Shown: one piece after another, positions 1-12,082 of the stretch
How the letters are laid out: each line of letters begins with the position of its first letter
How positions within the stretch are numbered: the first letter of the stretch is position 1
Source of the DNA: Paguma larvata
Taxonomy: Eukaryota; Chordata; Mammalia; Carnivora; Viverridae
Direction: 5' to 3'
Length of the DNA: 64,000 nt
NCBI GenBank assembly: GCA_030068075.1
Contig: CM057826.1
Location: 66,189,312-66,253,311, forward strand
Program-made: the position numbers and the translations under genes
Notes under the pieces: model-generated
What the model was told of the DNA's origin: nothing
What the model saw: only the letters and a program-made list of their open reading frames with translations
The model's database searches: none

Positions 1-114
1 TGAATTAGCCTCTGTTTAGCATAGCACTTGATTGCAGGACAACTGAATGCTTTCTAGAAGATATTTTCTGGAGCCCATGTAAATTTCATACACAGTGTCT
101 ACCACTTAATATAA

Positions 115-405
115 AATTTTGAGACATCCCAAGAGAGAGAGCAATATGATTAAACACCAAGGAGAAAAAGACAAAATAATTAGAACCACACATGACCCAG
201 ATAATGGAGTTAACTGAAAAGACTTTAAAATAATAAATACATCCAAGGAAAGAGGAAAATATGAATAAAGAAATGAAAAGATAAACAATTTCACCAAAGA
301 AACTGAATACATCAAAATTAAACTGAATGCAATTCTAAAAGGAGAAATATTTGAAATTATGAATTCCACAGATATATTTAACAACAGAGTACATTCAGCA
401 AAAGA
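115..405 (+). repeat. Old L1 fragment (5'/ORF1-side, L1ME/HAL1-like)
   Basis: Sequence such as ccagataatggagttaactg and the A-rich decayed reading KETEYIKIKLNAIL...IMNSTDIFNNRVHSAKEK resemble the ORF1-side part of ancient mammalian L1 elements, in plus orientation. It is heavily diverged and has no coding capacity. The family assignment is approximate. Confidence 0.5.
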
Positions 406-1379
406 AAAGTTACATTATTAACAAGGTACTTCCTCTAGATTCTGGTATCAACTACTTCTTAATACTTTGGATGTAAAACCCTATTCTACATAAAGTATGT
501 AATTTTAAAGTAATCAGAAAAATACAACAACAACATAAACAAGTAACTTTTTAAATGTGGGGCAGGGAAGGGACAGCCAGGTAAAGGAAAAGTAGGGAAA
601 TACATTCTAGATAGAACAACTGTAAGAATAAAAGCACAGATAACAAGAAAAAGGATGTTATTTTCAGGACATAAAAGCCATTCAATACCACTAAAATCTA
701 CACAGTAAAGTGAACCTCTAAAATACCAATATATGAGCTAGAAAGGGAACTAAATCCTCAGTTACAGTGAAGAGTGGGTGTCTTTAAATCATTATAAGGT
801 GCACAGACCCAATTATCTAAGTTATAGGGACTGGAAGGTTTAACATGGTCAGATTTATTTTGAATAGATACTTCTAGTTGCTAGGTAGAGGAAGAATTTA
901 AGGAGTCAAGATTAAAAGCAGGAAGACCAAGCACTGCAGCTGTAACAGCCCAGGTAGGAAAGGTGAAGATCTAAATTACAAAAGTAGTTAGAAAAACAAA
1001 AAGAACAAATCTGAGAAGCCGGCAGGATAATGTGTCAATAAAATTTTTTGGATTCCTTGGAGAACGCGGGGTAAAACCACAAAAACAGTCTTCCACAATT
1101 CCTGGTTTCCAGTTAGGGTGAGTTAGATATGGTGGTGCCACTAACCAAGAATTTAATTACCACCTGGGTAGTGGGAGGAGGTTTCAAGGTGAAGGTGATA
1201 AATCCAGGTTCAGACTTCTTGAATTTGAGGGTGCCTGAGATACATCTACATAGATTTATCTTGATGCTCTGAAATTAATTATCCCAAACTCAGAACTCCA
1301 CTTCTTCAAACTCTACTTATTCACTGGAAATACAGAAATTAGGTTTCAAAAGTATGGGAGGTAGAAAACTTATACTCCC

Positions 1380-1843
1380 TTCCCCCGAGATGTCCACATC
1401 CTAATCCCCAGAACCTATGAATAACTTATATGGCAAAAGACACTTTGCAGATGCAATTCAATTAAACACCTTGGGAGGGTGATTTCCTGAATTATCCAAC
1501 TGAGCCCAATATAGTCACAAGGGTCCTTGTTAGAGAGATACAGAAAGGTCCAACTGAGAAGAAGGCCACATGACAAGAGAAGCTGGAAGAGGTTGGAATA
1601 TGCGTGGAAGGGGTCACCGGCCAAGGAATGCAGGTGGCCTGCAGAAGATGAACAAGGCAAAGAAACAGACCCTCCCCTCAAAGCCTCCGGAAGGAACCAG
1701 CCCCGCCAACACTTCCTTAGGCTGTGAAATGCACTTTGGACTTCGGATCTCCAACACTCTATGTAAGACAGTAAATGAGCATTTTTTTTAAGAGACTAAG
1801 TTTGTGGTAATCTGTTATAGCACAACAGGAAACTAACACCAGG
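1380..1843 (+). mobile_element. MaLR-type (MLT1-like) solo LTR relic
   Basis: The stretch begins with cccccgagatgtccacatcc and taatccccagaacctatgaa. It passes through gggtccttgttagagagata and ends with ctaagtttgtggtaatctgt tatagca and ggaaactaaca, the typical order for ancient MaLR LTRs. The short open frames over it are accidental. Subfamily not determined. Confidence 0.65.
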
Positions 1844-2066
1844 TTACACTATTCCTTCTGACAATGAAGGCGAAACTCTGGTTTCACAAAGACTGAGACT
1901 TCGTACCAGCAAGCACATTAAAGAAAATCTTGAGGGCTGGAAAGGAGCGTGGGGTGGGGGTGGGTGAAGAGCAATGAGAAGAACTTGGGATCCCTGGAAC
2001 TGGGCCCAAGGAAAAGAAGGCAATGAAGTGTATCCAGCGGTCTGACCCTCTCTCCCATGGAGGATG

Positions 2067-2246
2067 TCCTCCTGTATCCTTCTCCACTGACAGCCTGGCC
2101 TGATGGGGCCCAACCCCACTGTCCCAGCACAGGTGGCCACAGCAGACACTACTGAGTCCTCCCACATCCTCTTCCACTGACCACCAGGCCTGATGTGGCC
2201 CAACCCCACCGTCCTAGCACAGGTGGCCACAGCAAACACTACTGAG
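2067..2246. repeat. 90-bp tandem duplication (two units)
   Basis: Units 2067-2156 and 2157-2246 are each exactly 90 bp and end in the same cactactgag. Shared cores include agcacaggtggccacagca and tgatg-ggcccaaccccac, with about ten differences. Because 90 is a multiple of three, a minus-strand frame (1844-2269) shows a 30-residue repeat, but I see no other sign that it is a gene. Confidence 0.85.
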
Positions 2247-3309
2247 AAAGCAAATAAGGAAAACCCCAAACCTGTACTTTGTGAAAAGCAAAGGACTGAC
2301 AGTCCCTTGCAGAGACTAAGGAGGTTATTCCCAGCTTTTCAAAAATTCTATTCATTTTCTAATCTTTGAACACCTTAAACAGACCCCACTCACTGGAGAA
2401 ATGCACACACGTATGAGATTTTTCATGTTAATTCCAAAGCCTCCCAGTTTAAACACCTTTCTATTCTTATAAATGAGGCCTTCTCAGATAGGCAAATATT
2501 TAACTGTTTCCCCATAAAATTTTCTCTAGAAACTATATAACAACAGTCTTTCTTCTCTTCAATTACCAAATAATGCAATTTATACTTCTAAGAGGAAAAA
2601 TAAAAAATTGACGTTTTCTGAAAGCTTCCAGTTGATTAAGTAACAAATACAGTCTCATCTAAGAGGCAAAAAAAAAAAAAATTGAACACTAAAGAACAGA
2701 ACACTCTTTTTCTCAGTAATAAGGATTATACTTGGATACAATAGTGTATAAATGTTGCCTGATCTTCCTAAGACATGATTATTTCACCACTTTTTCCTAT
2801 ATTTAGGAGAAATAACTTTCTTAAAATTCATGGACAAAAAATATTCTGAATCTATCATCCTATGAAGAGTGATCTGCCCAAGGACAGGATTCAAAAGCAA
2901 AGAGCACAAGTGTACTGCATACGTGACTGACTCCAAACGTAGAGCAGCCTTTCAAGAAACAGTATGACATCACGACCTAAAATTGCTATTGTCTACTAAG
3001 TATTTAATTTCTGAGACTCCCTTCTATCTCAAATCCAAGAATTCCACAACGTATTACTAATAAAAGTTCTTAGTTTCAATGAAAAGTATGTGAGATTGTT
3101 AAGCGAATATTCTAGAAAGCTAGATTGTAAAACATAATTACTTTGAGAAGTATGCTTGTTTGTGATATTAATCGACAAAGCAGTAATTCAAAAATAGCAC
3201 TGGACCTTAAAGAAATATTTTTACTATTTTTAACTCGAAGTAAATTTGACTTGGCAGGTGGTAGAGGGTTTTTCAGATTTAATGGTAATGATAACCTTAA
3301 TAGTGGTAA

Positions 3310-3545
3310 CACCAACAGCTGCACTTAATTTGCCTTTAGAACACTGCCTCATACTCAATATGTACTTTACTTGAATTAACTCCTTTCAGTTTCACAACTA
3401 ACTTATGAAGTCCTAGAATTGGGCTTATTTTACAGATGTGGAGGAGTGGCTTGGCATCCTCTTGTTCATGGGCACATAGCTACTTAAGTGACAGCCAGGA
3501 TTGAAACTCAAGCAATCCGGCTCCTGCTGACTCCAGAAGGCAGTC
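3310..3545 (-). repeat. MIR-type SINE relic
   Basis: Reads as a reversed MIR: ttattttacagatgtggag, then cacatagctacttaagtgac, agccaggattgaaactcaag and ccggctcctgctgactccag. Diverged, with no target-site duplication visible. Confidence 0.6.
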
Positions 3546-4124
3546 CTATTTCTCTCCAGTGGGGAAGACGCTCAAGGTGTATGTGCTAGAAATAAAGCTG
3601 CGTCATCTGTAGCACTTGGAGTCCTATCAGAGTACCCGGGTCCCCAAGGCTCTTGGAAGGCTGCTTCAGCAGAGCTCTGTATCTACCCCAGTGAAAAGCC
3701 TACACATAAGAACCCTCTAACCACCTCCAATGGCAAGACTGTGGTTTAAAGGCGTTTCTTTGAGGTGAAATTGCGGCTATCTTCCTGAGCTGCGACAGTG
3801 ACAACACAAGTTGTCCCTTCAGTCAGCACTTACTTTTTCTAAGACGTGGTAGGAAGGGAATTGCCATAGTAAGTCTCCAACTTACAATAGTGGAGATATT
3901 CTGGAAAACAGTTTCCTATGTCCCCGTTAATTGGATAAATGTGCTTAATTTCCAGAGTTGAGTTTTTTACCCAAAAACTTCCTCTCCTGGTGTTTACCCA
4001 AATGGATGCTTTATATATGATTTATGTTTTTAAAAAAACAGACAAGAAGACCAATGTTAGCTGGATGTGACCCTGGGAAAAACCTACTTGAGTCCCCTTT
4101 CTCCCAACACATGTAGCGACTGGA

Positions 4125-4225
4125 ATTAAAGTTTCAAAGAAATGACACTAGTTAGTGACAGAGGTGGGACCAGAATAAACCCCTGACTCTCAGTCTAGAC
4201 CACTCATAATACTGTGCTCTTTCTA
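4125..4225 (-). repeat. Probable MIR fragment
   Basis: gtgacagaggtgggaccagaa followed by cccctgactctcagtctag resembles the reversed MIR core (agtggcagagc-gggattcgaa then tctgactccag). Short and diverged. Confidence 0.4.
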
Positions 4226-5418
4226 GGTACCTGACCATGAAATCTGCCCAAAGCTCAATGGCCTGGAAACAAAAGAGTGAGTATCATGAATGTTATCAGA
4301 AATTATCCCTGAAAATACTACTTATAGTTGCAGCTCAATATTATAAACTGAAGTGTTAACTTTCAAAAGTACAACTACATATTTCGGGAATGGGAAAAGC
4401 ACTTCTAAAAGCCAAAATATAACCGAAGTAGAATCAACATGCAATTTTATAACTTTTAAACAGTCCTGAAAAATCTTACAACTATTCCCAGTGCATAACA
4501 GAAAAACAGCAATAAGAAGGATAGATACTTCTTTCAAACTATTCTAAAACCTTTGACACTAAAGCAGTAATAAGAAAGATATAAAAACTGTACATAATTT
4601 GGCTAACCCTAAAAGTCTCGTCACAATTAAGTTGCTTTCACTCTGAGAAGAGTTTCGCCTAAAACAAAAATACCATCTGTTTTACCTAAAACATTAAGAT
4701 GTTCTATTTTCTTGTCATTTCAGAAATCACATCTGTAGCCATTTTCTGAAAAGACAGCATAAGACATTATATTTATGGGTGACTGCATAAGGAATGATGT
4801 TCAATCAAAATGTAATTTTCATCTACTGGGAGAAAATTTCATTTCTCCAATAACTGTAACGCTGTAACTTTGGAGGAAAACACAGTACATAAACAGGCTG
4901 ATTTTCACGAATAAAAAGACCTTAAAAGTTAATGCCATAAAATAAAGTTGTTTTGTTACTGAAGACAGACAAGGCAAATACGTTTGTATTCACCGTGTAC
5001 ATCTTTGTCAACAACTGAAATCTATCTTGTGTGAGGTTTGTAGGTGAAAAGAAAACAACCCAACTTTTTATTGGAGCTAGTGAGCCATCATATAAGAGGT
5101 AAAAATATGAAAAGAACAAAAACACAAGCCACTTTTATTTTCAAAACGCTTTCAGACACAATACTGGTCCTGGGAAAGACATTCTACTCTACAATCCAAT
5201 GAACCAAATGAAGATACAAAAACACTAGAAAAAACATCACTCACAGTGAAGGCAAACACAATGTCACAAGGAATAAAGAACACGCTGTGAATAAAAACAC
5301 ACAAGCCATCCAACTACCTATAATATTTTGAGTATATATTAAGTACCTATAAAAAAACCTAAAACCCAGGTATGTTTTACTTTGAAAAGTAGCCTAATTA
5401 CACATACAATTTTCTTGC

Positions 5419-5450
5419 CTAAAATAAAATAAAGTAAAATAAAATAATGC
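5419..5450. repeat. (TAAAA)n simple repeat
   Basis: A run of taaaa-type units with one interruption. No other feature nearby. Confidence 0.7.
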
Positions 5451-8400
5451 TGCTCTCTAAAAAAGGATGAAATAAATAAGTCCAAAGGCTCTATTTAAAA
5501 TTTTTCTTTTACCACAAAGTTGTGAAGTGTTCTGAAGTCCAAGATGGGCTTGAAGCCCTTCCTGACTTTTTCAGGTTCAGGATACCTTCACTAAAATCCT
5601 TTTCCTTGTTCCTCTTGTAGTGCACGCTTTATTAATCTGCATTTAGAAGGAAAAAAAATCTGGTTCAGAAGAACAGAAGACTTTGAAATATGCCATATTA
5701 CTTCAGTCTTTCCTGTGAACTGCTTTGAGTTAATTAGCTGTATCTTAGCAATTTCAGAAGACATGATGGACACGGAGAGGAAAGAAGAGAGAGAACAGAG
5801 GACTAAATGTGCAAGAAACTAGAAAAAAAATAGACTAAGGACTCTCTCTCATGTAATTATCACTTCCCCCCACCCCAATGCACATTGCTTTTAAAATTCA
5901 CTCATATCCCAGATATTTAATTCACTTTATCACTTCTATAATGCATTCTGTAACTCTAACAGAGAAAAACTTTGGCATTCCAGCAGTAACAGAACAGAAT
6001 CGTTCAAGACTTGCATTAGCTAGCAGATACAACAAAAACTAATGCCAACTTTTCTTTGGCACCATCTCATCTCCTTTCCAAAAATTTTCTTAGGTTCCAC
6101 AGTGTTATGCATTTCCAAATACCATAACTGGAAATTTTTATAATCCTCCCTAGATTACAGGTGGTAGTCCCCATGCTAACTCTGTCTTTACATTGTAAGG
6201 TAACAAAATATCTCGTCATAATCCAACATATATAGAACATGTATTTTTCCTCTCCATCTTCCACGCTTTTCTGATTATGATCTCTGATGGGGGGGGGGAG
6301 GCAAGATGTTGGAAGCAACAAACAAAATCGCTTTAATTTCATTAGACAAACCACACAACTCAAACACCTTGTATAAACTTAATTCACTGTATAATAATCT
6401 GACAATAAACTAGAACCACACAGCTAGTTAAGAAAGTTTGATTTAAAGTATAAACGGTAAAAAGGCAATTAAAACACAGACTAACCAGGCAATTTAGCAG
6501 GTGTTCACTGAACACGTAACTACTTTGCCATTGCTTTTCAAGAAATAAAACTTAAAACTATCATTTCAAATGCAGTCTGTTCAACCACTTTCACAGATAA
6601 AAATCTAAAGCTAATAAAATCTAAAATAATTTTGTACCTAGGAACAAAATCACAGTAGACTAATTATAAAGGCCTGGGAAGGAAGAATCTTTTCAAGTTC
6701 ACATAAAACTGATGAAAAGAATGATTTAAGATGCCATGCCCTGAAAGCAGTAAGAAGACAAACTCCATCCACATTGTAAATCATTTAGAAATCACTGTGA
6801 GAGAGATAGCAGGCTACTGATAAACATTTTTTTCAAACTTCTAAATCAAAGGAAAAATGTATATAATTAGTATACAGTTATATTACTTAAAGCTGCCTAT
6901 TATAAACTTTAAACTGCCTAATGCAAGACATGTAGAAAGTATTATTTCAGGAGGTGCAAGAAAGGATCAAGAATTTTTTTTTTTTAGTTCTGATAACGAG
7001 GAAATCTAAAGCATAGTCAAGAAGCTAGAACACTAGTAGGCAAGTAGAGTCAAGGCAACGACTCTTACAAAAGAAGAAAAGTCAACACTTAAATACCTCT
7101 GTGCTTACGGAATGTGATACAGTAGGCAAAGAGTCAGCACTACTTGACTTGCAAAAAGTTCTTGAGAAAAAGACATTTTTCAATTTTTCAAAGGGATGGG
7201 AAGCAGGACAACGAGGAAAAGGTGAGGCACTCAAGCACGATGCTAATAACAATCTGATGCCAGTCAGAAGAGTTCTGATGCTTTCTGCTGTATTGTGTCT
7301 TTATTAGGCAATTTGCTAATTATTTTAAACTTATTATTCCATGATTCCTCCAAACCATTACTATGTAAATCTACAATATCTATCTGTAAAATACAAAAAA
7401 ACTCTAAATATCAAGTTTTTCAAAATTCATTTGGTGCCAAAACCTGAAATTACATGAAGTCATATATAATTAATTATTCCACTTGATCTTAATATTCAGA
7501 AATTTTAAGTTATTTGATAAGCCCTGTCCCAGACCAAAGTATTGTTTATGCAATATGCCATATGTGCATATTAAGCTTCTAAAATTTAAAAAATTCTGAA
7601 TTCACAAAGATGTCAGGTAAAGGACTGAGGATTTTATTTAGAGGTAGGCTATACAGCAGTCCAAGTTAGAGACTACTGATAAAAGACATCCTATATCTAT
7701 GTAGGTTCCGAGCCAAAAAAAAAAAAAAAGAAAAAAAGACCCAACTCAAAACCAATGAGAAATGAAAGAAGGAAAACATGAACATATCCCCCAGCACACG
7801 TTACACAAAGCAGGAACACAAAATAAATCTATCATCAAATGACTATCTGAACTAACGAATAAGTATATTTTCACATGGTCCTAAATAGGTTACTAAGAAA
7901 CAGTTAACATTTAAGAATATTGTGCTTTTTTAAAAAATACGTGAACACCCCTAATCCCAATAGGACATATGCATTCTTACTTTATCTCCCCTCCAATTCT
8001 TAATTTTGCAGTATCTAATTAAATTTTGGTTTTGGAATATATGGAAAATCTATTTCTTAATAATTGTGTGGGATATGATTTTTCTACCTAACTGGTAGAA
8101 CAGTCTTGAGAACAAGTTTTTAAGAAGCTTCTAACACCCAGGACTGATTTATTCAGTGTACAGAATACAATTCCAGTCTGAGCTGAAGAGGGCAGGGAAG
8201 AGTAGTTAATGATCAACACAGTAGCTAGATAACGAACCTAATGAGTCGATCACGTGAGCTGCCTGCCCAATAGCTATTCTCATATTTTCCTTTACTGACA
8301 GAAACTCGATTTTACTGAGGATGACAATAATCTTAGCTTAAAAAAAATAAAAACAAAAACAAAACAAACAAACAAAGAAAACACCTTGATTCTCCCTACT

Positions 8401-11400
8401 TGAGGAAGCCACATAACACAGTTCAGGCCAATGAAAAGAAACTAGAATTCGGTAAGTGGAGCTTCCCAGAAAATTATTATATCCTCAATTTAACAAAAGT
8501 CAGCAGACTCAAGTGGCATAACTTTCATCCTTTGCTCCTCCTCTCCCCTTCTAACTGGAATACAATGCAATGTCTGGAGAAGCAGGCACGACCTTGGGAC
8601 CATGAGAACCACCACCATAGGCTAAGGCAGGGCTGAAAGTTAAAAGGGGCCTGGTCCTTTAATGACCTCATGGAACACATCAAAAATCCTGAACTACCTA
8701 CTTTGCAACTCATATCTAAGAAAAATAAATTGCTTTCTTGTGAAGACAAGAAATGTAGTAAGGTTTTTGTTATATGCAGTGGAATGCAATCTGAAGTGAA
8801 ACACTATACTATAAGAAATGATTCTGAAGTACCAAAAACTCATATTAATCTTAAAAGAAGATAACTCTGAATGCAAGATGATTCTCTTAACGCAAAAAAT
8901 TTCCCACAAAGATCAATCACAAAAGACATATTTTTCCTTAGAGGGTTGCTTAGTTCTAAATCTGTCCTTAACTGCAGATCAAATACTACACACAACTTCT
9001 CATAATGGCTACCTTCTCTACCTCGATTTTTAGCTACCAATTCAGCAAACACCTCCACCATACCAAGCACTTCTTATTTCGTTTAACCATTTGTAACTTC
9101 TTCAATTCAAGTAAGTCTTCGTTTTCTCCACGGAATTTGAAAGGCAGATTTCATGAAAACTTAAGCTCAAACCTTCAGAATTTACCAAACTTATGCTCTC
9201 TTTATGCTAATACAGGCATTATTTTTAACTTTATATAGAATTTTGTGAACATAAGAGTATTGGACCATTCCCTTCTTGTTATGGTTGATGAACATTTAAG
9301 TATTTTAAACATTTAAAGTATCTGTTTGGATGATAAAGCTGAGAGACATATTTTGCCCACAGTTCTCTTCATCTCCATATAGTATTATTTCTGCAGGATA
9401 GATTTCTTTCAGTGGAATGCCTAACTTGAACACACCTGGCACATATTACTAGGTTACTTTCCAGAGAGATTGCTAGGTGTCATGTTAGGATGATGAGCAA
9501 GACCCAACCTGTGCCTTGATGGGATTTATAGCAAGTTCCTTCAGCAGAATATTAGATATGTGTTAAGTGTGACAAGAATGGTTAAACACATAGTCACATG
9601 GGAGCAGGTAAGAGTGACAGTCTGACTCAAAGGTATCGGAAGAAGGTTCCAGGAATGTAATCTGAGTCCTAAGAAGATAATCAGAAAGAGTGTATGTGTG
9701 TGTGTACGTCCATGTATATGACTGGGGATGTGGTGGGAGGGGTTTTTGTTTTGTTTTGTTGCTAGGCAAGTCTAGAAGGAAGAGAACACAGTATGTCAAA
9801 AGAATTAAGAGTTGAAGGGCTAAAGCACACAGTGCGAGCTGAGGTGATGTGACAGATGACACGAGAGACACCAAAATGCAGACACGTAATTCAAGTTAAA
9901 GAGTCTGTGAGTTTATCCTTGGGGCAATGGAGGAAAAAAGTTTTGAGCACAGAAGTTATAGAACATCATTGCTAGCATCTGTTATAGGCCTACAAAGTAC
10001 TAGACTCTATACTATTAAGTTCATATAGGTAACCTTACTTAATTCCTCCAACAAATGTAGGAGGTAGGGACAGCTGTCACTGGGGTGTCACCATCATCCA
10101 AGGCAGAGACAGTAACAACCTAAAGTAGGGGACTGGTATTGAATATAAGGAGAAGTGGACCAAACTGCCATACATTTAGAAAGCAGAATGAAAAGAGATA
10201 AAGATGACCAGGGTATCTTGAAATTTATTACCCAAATGAATATACCTTTGAGAATGAAAGGGGACACCAAGGAAAAACTGGAATGCATGCTCACTCTAAA
10301 ATTAAGGGGCAGGTAACTGGAGGACCAGGCTGACATTTTATTGAAGTGCCTGCGACCACAGAGTGGGTTTGAGTAGAGACTAGGAGTTCCGTTTTAAACA
10401 CACGGAGATGGAGGTACAAGTGAACCACCCCAGGGAAGCTCTCCATCTGGCCCGTGGGCAGAACTCTGGAGACTTTTATCAACAGAGAGTTGTATGTGGT
10501 GAGTCAACAGTACACTGACAATAAATGAAGGCAATGGAGCAGGAAATATCACTCTCACCAGGAGCTTTTATCTTTTAAATCTTCCTGAGGCAAAACATTT
10601 ATTTAAAATCTCTTATATACTCTTGACTCTCTACCTCTTTCAGATGTTAATATAATTTGAGCTATAGATCTGTATTCCTGTAGATTTTCTTACAGTACAC
10701 ATCTACGTTCAGTTTTGGTAACCAAATTTACGACGATGATTTGCATTTCATGTCTCATTACTTCCAATGCCTTCTTACTTTTGATTCAAACATTAGTCAG
10801 CTGAGTTGACTTTATTAAGAAAATTTTTAAGAAAATCTGTGGTACATTTTGTAAGTGTTTTCGTATTTGAAAATGCCTCTTTTTTGTTGTTGATGTTGCC
10901 TTCACATATGCAAGAGAACTGTGAGTATAAAATGATTTCAAAACGCAATAGTCTTCTCGTTACTGAGAAGAAACCTAAGTCAGTCTAGCTTTTGTTCCAT
11001 ATTATACATTATCTGTCTTTCTGCTTGGGTACTTCTACAATATGTCTTTTTCCTTTTAACTGACCTAAGTTACCAAGACACACCAGAGGTGACTCTCTAT
11101 TCATTTATATTACCCAGAACTTCACCCTTTTTATCTATAAAATGAGACCTTCTCGGCTCAGAAAACTTTTCATCAATGGTATCTTTGATCATTGCCTCTG
11201 CTCCATTTTTTTCCCAAAGAAAGTCTCTAAGTCTTTTGTTAACATCTTGTCCTCCATGCCTATCATCTTCTCTCCTGTTGTTTCCACTCGTCTTCCATTG
11301 CACTGCTGCATCCTGGCAAAGTGTCTTATGGGTTTTTTCTGTCATGTCACTGGACACGCTTGCACACTGTCAGCCTCACTCTTCAGTACCACTAATGAAG

Positions 11401-11814
11401 ATGCTCTCTCGTCGCGCCCCCACCAATAACCTTTCCTTTTGTCACTCCCCTGTGTTGGCTCGCTCTCTTTTCATTTCAGCTCTCCGCTTTCTGTTTCAGG
11501 TTTCTTAGAAACCATGACTTGAACTTCTTGAGAAAGTTAAAGACGTTTTTGTGAAATGTTTTTCTACTCTCTGCAACAAATCATTTTAAAAGGCAAATTG
11601 TTCTCCTGAGTCTTCCTGTACCCCTACTTTTAGTCATTCTGTAGGGCCTTTGCACAGGTTTCCTATGATAACTTTCCATTTACTTACCTACCCTCATAGA
11701 AGTAGACATCTACCCAGACCCTGTGTATGCTAAAGATACCCTTGGTCTTTATTCTGGGATTGGCTGAACTCCCTCTCTTATTCCAGAGTTCGTTTTTTTT
11801 TTTTTTTTTTGGAC

Positions 11815-12000
11815 AAGTATCTGTTGAGCACCTATAATGTGCCAGGTATTTGCCAGGGGATTCGAAAGCAAGTAGTTCTGCCATCATGGAGCTAATATTT
11901 TAGAAAGGGAGATGGACAGCAAGAAAGAAATAAAATAACCAGTGTGTTAATAATGCCTGAAGGAGATAAAGAAAATGCAATAATGGAGAACACAGAGTAA
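11815..12000 (+). repeat. L2-like LINE relic
   Basis: gttgagcacctataatgtgc, caggtatttgccaggggatt and catggagctaatattttag resemble the common L2-type segment (ttgagcacctactatgtgcc ... catggagcttacattctag). Diverged; family assignment approximate. Confidence 0.45.
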
Positions 12001-12004
12001 ATGT

Positions 12005-12082
12005 TACCATATATGTAATATACATACATATATTAAATATATATATATGCATGTATATTATATATAAAATATATAATAAGGA
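12005..12082. repeat. AT-rich (TA/TG)n low-complexity tract
   Basis: Alternating ta, tg and ca dinucleotides (tatatatatatgcatgta and similar) form an AT-rich tract of about 75 bp. Confidence 0.75.

Noticed and set aside
1415..1791. Several overlapping short open frames
   Set aside because: They lie inside the MaLR-type LTR relic and are explained by it.
11097..11357. 86-codon minus-strand frame with a charged, protein-like composition
   Set aside because: No motif or family recognised, no neighbouring splice or promoter logic, and a long opposite-strand frame overlaps it. Probably chance in a purine-biased stretch.
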